The position numbers were made by a program, and so were the translations under genes. Of a DNA stretch of 44,479 nt, positions 37,430 through 44,479 are shown in pieces. Under the pieces are notes generated by a model. It saw nothing but the letters and a program-made list of their open reading frames with translations, was not told the DNA's origin and made no database searches. This DNA is from Bacteroidia bacterium. Lineage in GTDB: Bacteria; Bacteroidota; Bacteroidia; Flavobacteriales_D; JAUILH01. Position 1 is the stretch's first letter. Each line of letters starts with the position of its first letter. The stretch lies in assembly GCA_030433115.1 (NCBI GenBank), contig JAUILH010000016.1, positions 1 through 44,479 of the forward strand, in the 5' to 3' direction.

Positions 37430-37816
37430 CTCATAACTCGTTAAGCCAAAACCACTGATCACCCCTACACAGCTTTTTGCCATTTTAGACTCATGTCTGT
37501 ATGGTTCGCGCGCATACACATTCGAAATATGAACTTCAATCACAGGAACATCAATTGCGGCAATGGCGTCTCCAATAGCCACGGAAGTATGTGTATATCC
37601 CCCGGCATTAAACACAATCCCTTCAAACCTTCCCTCTGCATCTTGCAGTGCATTGATCAACTCCCCTTCTACATTGCTCTGAAAGTAAGTAATGGCACAA
37701 GAGGACTTTGAACGCAAACTCTCCAAAAAGTTTTCAAAGCCTTCTGCCCCGTATATTTCGGGTTCTCTTTTCCCCAACAAATTTAGGTTTGGACCATTTA
37801 AAATTAGAATTCTCAT
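37400..37816 (-). CDS. aroQ: Type II 3-dehydroquinate dehydratase
   Basis: 138 residues; forms a dodecamer and dehydrates 3-dehydroquinate in the shikimate pathway. Motifs: ILNGPNLNLLGKREPEIYG (catalytic Arg and Tyr region), NVEGELINAL, FNAGGYTHTSVAIGDAI, VPVIEVHISNVYAREPYRH (His and substrate loop) and FGLTSYELAISF. The Arg usual after THTSVAI is Gly here (IGDA); I do not expect loss of activity. Shorter than the common 145-150 residues because of an early end. Confidence 0.93.
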   Translation of the reverse strand: MRILILNGPNLNLLGKREPEIYGAEGFENFLESLRSKSSCAITYFQSNVEGELINALQDAEGRFEGIVFNAGGYTHTSVAIGDAIAAIDVPVIEVHISNVYAREPYRHESKMAKSCVGVISGFGLTSYELAISFFETW

Positions 37817-37840
37817 ATTGCGTACCTTTATCTCAACTCA

Positions 37841-38749
37841 ATGAGCAACTGGAATGTAAATATAAGCGGATTTAAGTCATTTTTGCAGTTAGAAAAGAGT
37901 TTGTCTGCCAATTCTATTGATGCCTATCTTCGAGATGTGGGCAAGATCAGAGACTATGCTTTAAATGAACTTCAGATCAACAATCCGAATAAGTTAAGCC
38001 TGGATCATTTTCAAGCTTTCCTGGCGGATTTAAACGCCATTGACATTTCAGCACGCAGTCAGGCCAGAATTATTTCAGGCATCAAAGCCTTCTATAAATA
38101 CCTTTTGCTGGAAAACCTGATTAACCATGACCCCACTGAATTGTTAGAAACACCAAGGTTGGGCAGAAAATTACCGGATACGCTCAGTATTGAAGAAATT
38201 GATAAGATTAGTGGTGCCATAGATTTGAGTGTGACACTTGGACATAGAAATAAAGCCATTATTGAAACCCTTTATGGCTGTGGCTTGAGGGTAAGCGAAC
38301 TCGTCAATATGAAGCTCTCCAATTGTTACTTTGATGAGGGGTTTGTGAGAATTACAGGAAAAGGAGACAAAGAACGATTGGTACCTATTTCTAAGTATAC
38401 CATCAAATTCATTCGAAATTATGTTGATGGTGAAAGGCTTGAAATGGTACCACATCCGGATCATGAGGATTTTATTTTTCTAAACAGAAGAGGCAAGCAA
38501 TTGACCAGGGTCATGATTTTTACGATTGTCAAAAATTTGGTGAAGGCATCTGGCATTCAAAAAAACATCAGTCCGCACACCTTCCGTCACTCATTTGCCA
38601 CGCACTTAGTGGATGGAGGCGCTGATTTAAGAGCTGTTCAGGAAATGTTGGGACATCAGTCTATCACAACAACAGAAATCTATACACACCTGGATACCAA
38701 CTTCCTTAAACAGAATATCATTGATTATCATCCCAGGTCGACCAATTAA
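37841..38749 (+). CDS. xerD: Tyrosine recombinase XerD
   Basis: 302 residues, usual XerD length. N-terminal SAM-like domain (residues 1-95: FLQLEKSLSANSIDAYLRD, FYKYLLLENLINHDPTELL). Catalytic residues: Arg in YGCGLRVSELVNM, Lys in GKGDKERLVPISK, HTFRHSFATHL (H-x-x-R), LGHQSITTTEIYTHL (H and the Tyr nucleophile). Resolves chromosome dimers at dif together with XerC. Flanked by housekeeping genes and with no att-like repeats, so I read it as the core enzyme and not a phage or integron recombinase. Confidence 0.94.
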   Translation: MSNWNVNISGFKSFLQLEKSLSANSIDAYLRDVGKIRDYALNELQINNPNKLSLDHFQAFLADLNAIDISARSQARIISGIKAFYKYLLLENLINHDPTELLETPRLGRKLPDTLSIEEIDKISGAIDLSVTLGHRNKAIIETLYGCGLRVSELVNMKLSNCYFDEGFVRITGKGDKERLVPISKYTIKFIRNYVDGERLEMVPHPDHEDFIFLNRRGKQLTRVMIFTIVKNLVKASGIQKNISPHTFRHSFATHLVDGGADLRAVQEMLGHQSITTTEIYTHLDTNFLKQNIIDYHPRSTN

Positions 38750-38767
38750 TGTATATATTTAAAGACT

Positions 38768-40912
38768 GTGCGCGCACTCCTTGTCATATTTTTGGTGATT
38801 TCTCAGACCTTGTTGGGGCAAATTGTTCTTACGGACAACAATCTGAACAAATCATTGAGCGACCAAACTGTAATTTTGGAAGACGCAGATCATCAACTGA
38901 CAATTGAAGACATTTTAACAGGAGAACACAACTTTCAGGACGTCACTCATGAAATAGAAATTCTTGACTTTAACAGTTCCCGTTGGTGGATGAAGTTTTC
39001 AGTAACCAATAAAAGCAGTGAGAGTCAATTTGTATTAGAACTTGCGCGTCCTATCACCAATAAAATCTTTCTATACGAGCATATAGGTGATTCAATATTA
39101 TATACGTGGAAAGGCGGAGATGCTTTGGATTTTTCGGAAAAGACTTACAAACACCGAAAGAACCTGTACGTCATTAATCTAGATTCCGCGGAGACCAAAT
39201 ACTTTATAGTCGAAATGGAAAGTGATGGTGAGGTAATCACTCTTCCCGTTAAATTCTGGCAAACTCAAGCCTTTTTGTCCGCAGATTATGACGACCAGTT
39301 GGGACACGGATTTTACTATGGATTACTGGTTTTGGTGAGCATCATTTTTTTCTTCTTCTACAGAATGCTCAACGAAATTTCGTTTCTGTATTACGTGCTC
39401 TATGTTTTCTTTCAAATTCTGCTACAATTTAGTTTGGATGGTTATACGTTTCAGTACTTATTCCCCTCAAATGCTTACTTGGCCAATCATATGGTGATTT
39501 TTTCCGCAGGAGGTGCGGTGATATTTGTGATGCTGTATGCCCGTGCGTTTCTGAAACTCAAAAAACGTCATAAAAAGCTGGATAAAATTATGCTTGGTCT
39601 GCTGGTCGTAGTCGGCTTGGTTACTGGTTTATCTGCTATTCCCGGTCCAACTTATGAGTTTTCTTATCCCCTAATCAATGGCGTAAGTCTGATCTCAACT
39701 CTGTACATCATTGCCTGTATTTTTATTCTGAAGCGCAAAGGATTTACAATATGTAATTACTTTACCGCAGCCTTTGTGATTCTAATTTCCGGAGTAGTTA
39801 TTTTCATTCTAGGGAATTTCCACGTAGTTGGTAATGCTGAGCTATCGCAAGTTGCGCTTAAATGGAGTTCGGCCATTGAGGTAGTTGCTCTGAGTTTATC
39901 CATGGCCAATAAATACCGCGACCTTCAGATGGAGAAGGAAGTGGCTCAGGAAAAAGCACTAAAGAGCCTAGCTGAAAAGAATAAGTTGGCAGACGAAATG
40001 AATGTCAAGCTAGAGCATCAGGTAAAGGAAAGAACGGCTGAAATTGAAAGACAGAAAGAAGAACTGGCCATCAAAAATGATGACATTTTATCGAGTATTG
40101 AATACGCCAACAGAATTCAAACTGCCATTCTCCCCTCTTCATCTAAAGTCAAATCTATATTTCCAAGTTCTTTTATATTGTACAAACCCAGGGACATAGT
40201 AAGTGGTGATTTTTATTTCGTTGATCAGGTGACGACCGCAGGGGGTTCCAAAATTAGTTTGGCTGCTGCGGTAGATTGTACCGGTCATGGCGTACCTGGC
40301 GCGTTTATGAGTATTGTAGGAAACAACTATCTGAAGCAAAGTTTAAAAGAAGATAATGTCAACTCTCCAGCTGAAGCCTTAGATTTTCTGAACGCAGGTG
40401 TCCGTTCAACATTAAGTCAAAATGAAGACTTTAATATTCATGATGGTATGGATATCGCATTGTGCAGTGTGGACTTCAGTAATATGAAGCTCTACTTTGC
40501 TGGTGCGAAAAACCCGGTCTATATCATTAGACAAGTTGAAGCCACAGAAACGGTAGATCATGAATCCAGGAACCCTTTTTACTCAGAAGATGGTTCGGCA
40601 GTACTCCATCAAATTAAAGGCGACAAACATCCTATTGGTCACTTTCTGGGGGAAGAACAAATTCCATTTACCAATCAAGAGTTCGACCTGAAAAAAGGTG
40701 ACATGATTTATACATTCTCAGATGGATACGCAGATCAATTTGGTGGTCCGAAAGGCAAAAAATTCAACTACAAGAATTTCAAGAAACTTTTACTCCAAAT
40801 TTCAACCAAGCCCGTCGCAGAGCAACAGATCATTCTAGACCAGGAGTTTTCTAAGTGGATGAAAGAGTTTGAGCAAATTGATGACGTTCTTGTCATTGGA
40901 ATCCGCATTTAA
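38768..40912 (+). CDS. 7TM-DISM sensor fused to SpoIIE-type PP2C phosphatase
   Basis: 714 residues from a GTG start that gives a signal peptide (residues 1-18). Residues ~20-160 form an extracytoplasmic beta-domain of the 7TMR-DISM type (SSRWWMKFSVTNKS). About seven membrane helices fill ~180-380. A coiled coil spans ~385-440 (EKNKLADEMNVKLEHQ), then a SpoIIE-like phosphatase ~455-712 (GDFYFVDQV, DCTGHGVPGAFMSIVGN, FSDGYADQFGG, QIDDVLVIGI). It likely dephosphorylates a partner anti-anti-sigma protein in response to an outside signal. No partner gene is next to it. Confidence 0.88.
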   Translation: MRALLVIFLVISQTLLGQIVLTDNNLNKSLSDQTVILEDADHQLTIEDILTGEHNFQDVTHEIEILDFNSSRWWMKFSVTNKSSESQFVLELARPITNKIFLYEHIGDSILYTWKGGDALDFSEKTYKHRKNLYVINLDSAETKYFIVEMESDGEVITLPVKFWQTQAFLSADYDDQLGHGFYYGLLVLVSIIFFFFYRMLNEISFLYYVLYVFFQILLQFSLDGYTFQYLFPSNAYLANHMVIFSAGGAVIFVMLYARAFLKLKKRHKKLDKIMLGLLVVVGLVTGLSAIPGPTYEFSYPLINGVSLISTLYIIACIFILKRKGFTICNYFTAAFVILISGVVIFILGNFHVVGNAELSQVALKWSSAIEVVALSLSMANKYRDLQMEKEVAQEKALKSLAEKNKLADEMNVKLEHQVKERTAEIERQKEELAIKNDDILSSIEYANRIQTAILPSSSKVKSIFPSSFILYKPRDIVSGDFYFVDQVTTAGGSKISLAAAVDCTGHGVPGAFMSIVGNNYLKQSLKEDNVNSPAEALDFLNAGVRSTLSQNEDFNIHDGMDIALCSVDFSNMKLYFAGAKNPVYIIRQVEATETVDHESRNPFYSEDGSAVLHQIKGDKHPIGHFLGEEQIPFTNQEFDLKKGDMIYTFSDGYADQFGGPKGKKFNYKNFKKLLLQISTKPVAEQQIILDQEFSKWMKEFEQIDDVLVIGIRI

Positions 40913-41050
40913 TACAGGCTATCTGAGTATAACTATCCGGTTATTTATATGTTACCAGACCTGCCAATTTCGCATTGACTTATTGAATACATTTTTTTAA
41001 AATCAATCATAATCAACACAACTCTGACCTTTTTTTCTCACGACACAAAA

Positions 41051-41068
41051 TGATTGTACCTACAATCA
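41051..41068. promoter_or_regulatory. Palindrome upstream of tetR (18 bp)
   Basis: TGATTGTA-CC-TACAATCA: two perfect 8-base arms around a 2-base centre, 124 bases upstream of the tetR start. It differs in sequence from the palindrome inside the promoter, so it may serve another regulator or a second operator class. Confidence 0.45.
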
Positions 41069-41143
41069 AAATACTAATTCACTGAAAATAAAATACTTAA
41101 AAACAAAATCAATAGTATGGAAATAAAAAAATGACTAATTACT

Positions 41144-41174
41144 TTTATTTTTAATAGTAACACTATTATATTTG
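41144..41174 (+). promoter_or_regulatory. Promoter of tetR-ABC-HlyD operon
   Basis: TTTA at 41144-41147, 19 bases, then TATATTTG at 41167-41174, an exact match to the -7 box TAnnTTTG with the standard 19-base spacing. The ATG of tetR lies 18 bases downstream of the box. Consensus is established for Bacteroidota; use here is inferred. Confidence 0.6.
41152..41168. promoter_or_regulatory. Putative TetR operator within the promoter
   Basis: TAATAGT-AAC-ACTATTA: perfect 7-base arms around a 3-base centre. It overlaps the start of the -7 box (41167) and lies between -33 and -7, the position expected for an operator that blocks RNA polymerase when bound by the adjacent TetR protein. Confidence 0.55.
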
Positions 41175-41192
41175 TAGGCAATAATAACTGTT

Positions 41193-41870
41193 ATGGAGTA
41201 TTTAGGAGGGAAAATAAGTATAGATGTCAATGACAAGGTCTTTTTAAAAGATCCCCGTTCCAGTAAATTAGGAAATAAGATCATTGAGGGAGCCATTGAT
41301 TTGATTGATGAAATAGGGTTTGAGGAATTCACATTCAGAAAACTTGCCAGCTCAATTAATTCTACAGAAGCATCAGTGTACCGATATTTTGAGAACAAAC
41401 ACAACCTTTTGGTATATCTCACTTTGTGGTATTGGGGGTGGTTAGAATATAGATTGGTTTTTAGGCTAGTAAACGTGGAAGACCCATATGAAAGATTGGA
41501 CAGAGCCATTAAAACTTTAACAGAACCCATCAAACAAGATTCTGATTTCACGCAAATTGATGAGGTTAAACTGAATAGAATCGTCATTTCAGAGTCTTCA
41601 AAAATATATTTACACAAATTAGTTGAGCTCGATAACTCTCACGGTTTCTTCAAGCCTTATAAAGATTTGGTTCAGAGAGTTTGTGACATTATTCTTGAAA
41701 TAAACCCGGGATACAAATATCCGCATATGCTTATTTCCACGTGCATAGAAGGTGCGCATCATCAGAGATTTTTTGCAGAACACTTACCTAGACTAACGGA
41801 CATTTTACCAGATGAGGATGCCGTCACCACTTTTTACCTGGATCTAATAAAAAAAGCCATTCAAAAGTAG
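41193..41870 (+). CDS. TetR/AcrR family transcriptional regulator
   Basis: 225 residues. N-terminal helix-turn-helix ~25-75: KIIEGAIDLIDEIGFEEFTF, then RKLASSINSTEASVYRYFENK, the classic TetR DNA-reading helix. The C-terminal ~80-225 is the helical ligand/dimer domain and cannot be assigned. It should repress its own operon and the downstream ABC/HlyD export genes. The palindrome at 41152 fits such an operator. Confidence 0.88.
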   Translation: MEYLGGKISIDVNDKVFLKDPRSSKLGNKIIEGAIDLIDEIGFEEFTFRKLASSINSTEASVYRYFENKHNLLVYLTLWYWGWLEYRLVFRLVNVEDPYERLDRAIKTLTEPIKQDSDFTQIDEVKLNRIVISESSKIYLHKLVELDNSHGFFKPYKDLVQRVCDIILEINPGYKYPHMLISTCIEGAHHQRFFAEHLPRLTDILPDEDAVTTFYLDLIKKAIQK

Positions 41871-41925
41871 TTCATTATAAACAAAAGAACTGCTCAATGG
41901 TTGTTACCACATCAACAGACTCAAC

Positions 41926-43620
41926 ATGGAAATAAAACCAACATACAGTCCAATTCAAAGATTCTGGCTCTTACTGAAGCCTGATCAATCAGAGATTAGA
42001 AACGTATACATCTATGCCTTTTTCAATGGATTGGTAAACCTGTCGCTTCCAATTGGAATTCAATCGATTATCAACTTGATTCAAGGTGGTCAAATGAACA
42101 CATCATGGGTCATCCTGGTAAGTTTTGTGATCCTTGGTGTTGCCATAACAGGGCTGCTTCAAATTTCTCAGTTAAAAATTACTGAACACCTGCAACAAAA
42201 AATCTTTACCCGAGCTGCTTTCGAATTTGCTTACCGCATTCCAAAGATCAAACTGGAAGCCATTTACAAACACTACGCCCCCGAATTAATGAATCGTTTC
42301 TTTGATGTGGTATCTGTACAGAAGGGATTGTCCAAGATTCTTATTGACTTCTCCACAGCCTCTATTCAAGCAGTATTTGGTCTGATTCTGCTCTCACTAT
42401 ACCACCCGTTTTTCATCATCTTCAGTTTGATTCTGGTAGTCTTGCTATTCGCAATTTTCAAACTAACCGGGCGAAGAGGACTGGAAACAAGTTTAGAAGA
42501 ATCCAAAAGTAAGTACAACGTTGCTCACTGGTTGGAAGAACTTGCACGAACGAACGTCACTTTCAAATTGGCCGGAAAAACGGACCTCCCACTTGAGAGA
42601 ATCAACGCATCAACCGATGACTATGTGAAGGCAAGAGAAGGTCACTTCAAAGTACTCATTCAACAGTACTCATTAATGATTGTATTCAAGGTGCTCGTTG
42701 CTATGGGCTTGCTTGTTATTGGAAGTATTCTGGTTATGGAGCAACAAATGAATATAGGACAGTTTGTGGCGGCAGAGATCATTATCCTTTTGGTACTGGC
42801 CTCAGTTGAAAAACTCATTCTAAGCCTGGAAACCATTTATGATGTACTTACCTCATTAGAAAAAATTGGTCAGGTAACTGATTTTGATTTAGAAAATGAG
42901 ACCGGAGTCGATATTGGAACACATACACCCAACAAGGGCTTAACTGTAGAATTAGCCCACGTGAATTTTTCTTATCCAGAGCAAAACAAATTGGTGTTGA
43001 ATGATGTCTCTATGCGCATTGAGTCTGGTGAAAAAGTCATCATAAAAGGAGAAAACAACAGTGGAAAGTCTACCCTACTCTACATGCTGGCCGGTGTCTA
43101 TGATGCCAAATCGGGTTACCTCTCATACAATGAATTACCTGTTGGTAATCTTGAATTGAGCGCATTAAGAACTGTTATTGGCGATTGTCTTATGGATGAG
43201 TTGTTGTTTGAGGGAACCGTTTTCGAAAACATCAGCATGGGTCGAGATGATGCCACATTCGAGAATGTCAAGTGGGCTGTTGAAATGATGGGACTCACAG
43301 AGTTCATTAAAAGACTCCCACAAGGTTTTGACACTGTAATTCTTCCACAAGGACGTCAGTTCTCCGATGGAATCGTGAGTAAGTTGGTATTGGCGAGAAG
43401 TATTGCCGACAAACCAAGACTACTGCTCATCAAAGATGTATTTAGTTCAATCGAATCCAAAGAAAGAAGACGAATTCTCAATTTCTTACTGGAGGATGAG
43501 CACCCCTGGAGCATGGTTGTGGCAACTGCCGAAAACGATAGAACGCTTGAATCTAAAGCTGATAAAGTATACCTCATTGAAGATGGCATCCTCACACTTC
43601 AAAATACGGCTAAAAAATAA
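41926..43620 (+). CDS. ABC transporter, permease-ATPase fusion with degenerate ATPase motifs
   Basis: 564 residues. Membrane domain ~1-300 with about six helices (type I exporter pattern: IYAFFNGLVNLSLPIGIQSI, ITGLLQISQLKITEHLQQK). The ATPase domain begins ~325. Walker A is intact (GENNSGKST, 375-383). Other motifs are altered: Q-loop Gln replaced (Met423), signature FSDGIVSK (479-486) in place of LSGGQ, Walker B with Lys503 and Asp504 in place of Asp-Glu, and no His near residue 535. The HlyD gene follows 11 bases after its stop, typical of one-gene type I exporters. Possibly regulatory or slow; activity not certain. Confidence 0.85.
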   Translation: MEIKPTYSPIQRFWLLLKPDQSEIRNVYIYAFFNGLVNLSLPIGIQSIINLIQGGQMNTSWVILVSFVILGVAITGLLQISQLKITEHLQQKIFTRAAFEFAYRIPKIKLEAIYKHYAPELMNRFFDVVSVQKGLSKILIDFSTASIQAVFGLILLSLYHPFFIIFSLILVVLLFAIFKLTGRRGLETSLEESKSKYNVAHWLEELARTNVTFKLAGKTDLPLERINASTDDYVKAREGHFKVLIQQYSLMIVFKVLVAMGLLVIGSILVMEQQMNIGQFVAAEIIILLVLASVEKLILSLETIYDVLTSLEKIGQVTDFDLENETGVDIGTHTPNKGLTVELAHVNFSYPEQNKLVLNDVSMRIESGEKVIIKGENNSGKSTLLYMLAGVYDAKSGYLSYNELPVGNLELSALRTVIGDCLMDELLFEGTVFENISMGRDDATFENVKWAVEMMGLTEFIKRLPQGFDTVILPQGRQFSDGIVSKLVLARSIADKPRLLLIKDVFSSIESKERRRILNFLLEDEHPWSMVVATAENDRTLESKADKVYLIEDGILTLQNTAKK

Positions 43621-43631
43621 TCTTAGAAACT

Positions 43632-44479
43632 ATGTTGAACATTTCACCAAATAGCGTTTCGGTCAAAATCAAAAAGAGGTCCTACCCGACACTTGAAAAA
43701 GTGGAAAACAAAAAGACCAGGAAGGTCTTACTGAGATTGATCACTATAACCATGATTATAGGTACAATCATCATGTTTTTGCCTTGGACTCAGAATATTC
43801 GTTCTAATGGAAGTGTAACTGCGTTAAAGCCAGACCAGAAGCCCCAAACCGTGCATTCTTTGATTGCAGGCAGGGTTGAGAATTGGTTCGTTCAGGAAGG
43901 AGATTTTGTTGAACAGGGAGATACAATTGTGAGAATCTCAGAAGTAAAGGACGCCTATTTCGATGACCAACTCTTGCCGAGAACTGAGAATCAACTGGAA
44001 CTAAAAAAGCAGACTGTTGCATCTTATGAGTCAAAAATTCAAGCTTTGAATAACCAATTAGTCGCTCTCAGAACTCAAAGAGATTTGAAATTAAATCAAG
44101 CGAGAATTAAATTGCAACAAGCAAGACTGAAGGTTCAAAACGACAGCATTGCCTTTAAAGCTGCCGAACTAAACTTCATCACGGCAGACAGGCAGTATAG
44201 ACGAATGGATAGTCTTTATACGGCAGGATGGAAGTCCTTAACCGATCTTGAATCGCGCACATTAAAACGTCAGCAAGCCAAAGCTTACGAAATTGAGGCT
44301 CAAAATAAGTGGCTCAACAGTCAAAATGAGTTAATCACCTTAAAAATTGAGCTTTCAACCATACAAACCAAGTTTGAAACAGATTACGCCAAGACTCAAT
44401 CCGATCTATACACAGCGACTTCAACCAAATTCAATGCAGAAGCGGAAGTCACCAAACTGAGTAATCAATTGAGCAATTA
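43632..44479 (+). CDS. HlyD-family membrane fusion protein (3' partial)
   Basis: Starts at ATG 43632, 11 bases after the ABC gene stop, and runs off the window end with no stop (~282 residues visible). One membrane helix at ~35-55 (LLRLITITMIIGTIIMFLP). A lipoyl/barrel-sandwich half follows (TVHSLIAGRVENWFVQEGDF, VEQGDTIVRISE), then a long coiled-coil hairpin from ~115 on (KKQTVASYESKIQALNNQL, RTLKRQQAKAYEIEAQNK). It links the ABC exporter to an outer-membrane TolC-like channel, whose gene likely lies beyond the window. Confidence 0.9.
   Translation, partial: MLNISPNSVSVKIKKRSYPTLEKVENKKTRKVLLRLITITMIIGTIIMFLPWTQNIRSNGSVTALKPDQKPQTVHSLIAGRVENWFVQEGDFVEQGDTIVRISEVKDAYFDDQLLPRTENQLELKKQTVASYESKIQALNNQLVALRTQRDLKLNQARIKLQQARLKVQNDSIAFKAAELNFITADRQYRRMDSLYTAGWKSLTDLESRTLKRQQAKAYEIEAQNKWLNSQNELITLKIELSTIQTKFETDYAKTQSDLYTATSTKFNAEAEVTKLSNQLSN

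Larger units (their letters stand above)
40913..41192. other. Intergenic region upstream of tetR; nothing coding seen
   Basis: 280 bases without any credible ORF. It contains two palindromes (41051-41068, 41152-41168) and a promoter-like element, listed separately. The rest is AT-rich. Confidence 0.6.

Noticed and set aside
37841-38749. Integrase of a mobile element
   Set aside because: Full-length XerD pattern, no direct repeats or tRNA target beside it, and flanked by core genes.
41926-43620. Pseudogene call for the ABC transporter
   Set aside because: The reading frame is intact over its full length and Walker A and helices are conserved, so altered motifs do not prove loss of function.

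Overview
The window reads as chromosomal DNA of a Bacteroidota bacterium, most likely a marine flavobacteria-like or cryomorph-like lineage; that placement is inference. Supporting signs are type IX secretion (T9SS) type A sorting domains on several proteins, SprB-type repeats, CarboxypepD_reg-like, GWxTD, WG and PD40 domains, promoter boxes of the Bacteroidota type (TAnnTTTG), few Shine-Dalgarno sequences and very tight gene packing.

Bases 1-13294 are the most interesting part. Five genes on the + strand are packed end to end: a huge SprB-repeat surface adhesin with a T9SS sorting domain (5' end outside the window), a secreted protein with a fibronectin type III domain, a 1178-residue secreted protein ending in a predicted restriction-endonuclease-fold nuclease, a PQQ-like beta-propeller without a signal peptide, and an outer-membrane barrel protein. 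The nuclease/propeller pair looks like a polymorphic toxin and its cytoplasmic immunity protein set into a T9SS adhesin operon.

Bases 13291-18152 (- strand) hold envelope proteins of unknown role (two with CarboxypepD_reg-like domains, a small porin-like barrel, a membrane-anchored protein with a sorting-domain-like tail), a LapA-domain membrane protein and pdxH. Divergent from pdxH run miaE and a YqgE/AlgH gene. Bases 19362-23447 are a - strand operon: TPR/PD40 protein (PorE-like but without OmpA), SpoU methyltransferase, rhomboid protease, HAD phosphatase and class IV aminotransferase. Two L,D-transpeptidases converge and overlap at 25.3 kb, followed by prfC and a TVP38-family membrane protein.

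Bases 28265-34266 carry a hypothetical secreted protein, two T9SS cargo proteins and a large WG-repeat protein. The only gene-poor stretch (34267-34891) contains a perfect 23-bp palindrome, two diverged copies of a ~100-bp repeat, a tRNA-Ser(UGA) and its terminator. Next come a GWxTD protein, a family 2 glycosyltransferase, aroQ, xerD and a 7TM/SpoIIE-type signalling phosphatase. The window ends in a TetR - ABC - HlyD export operon. Its ABC protein has a degenerate ATPase domain, two palindromes lie upstream of tetR, and the HlyD gene is cut by the window end.

All calls come from reading the sequence and from family knowledge. No database search was run.
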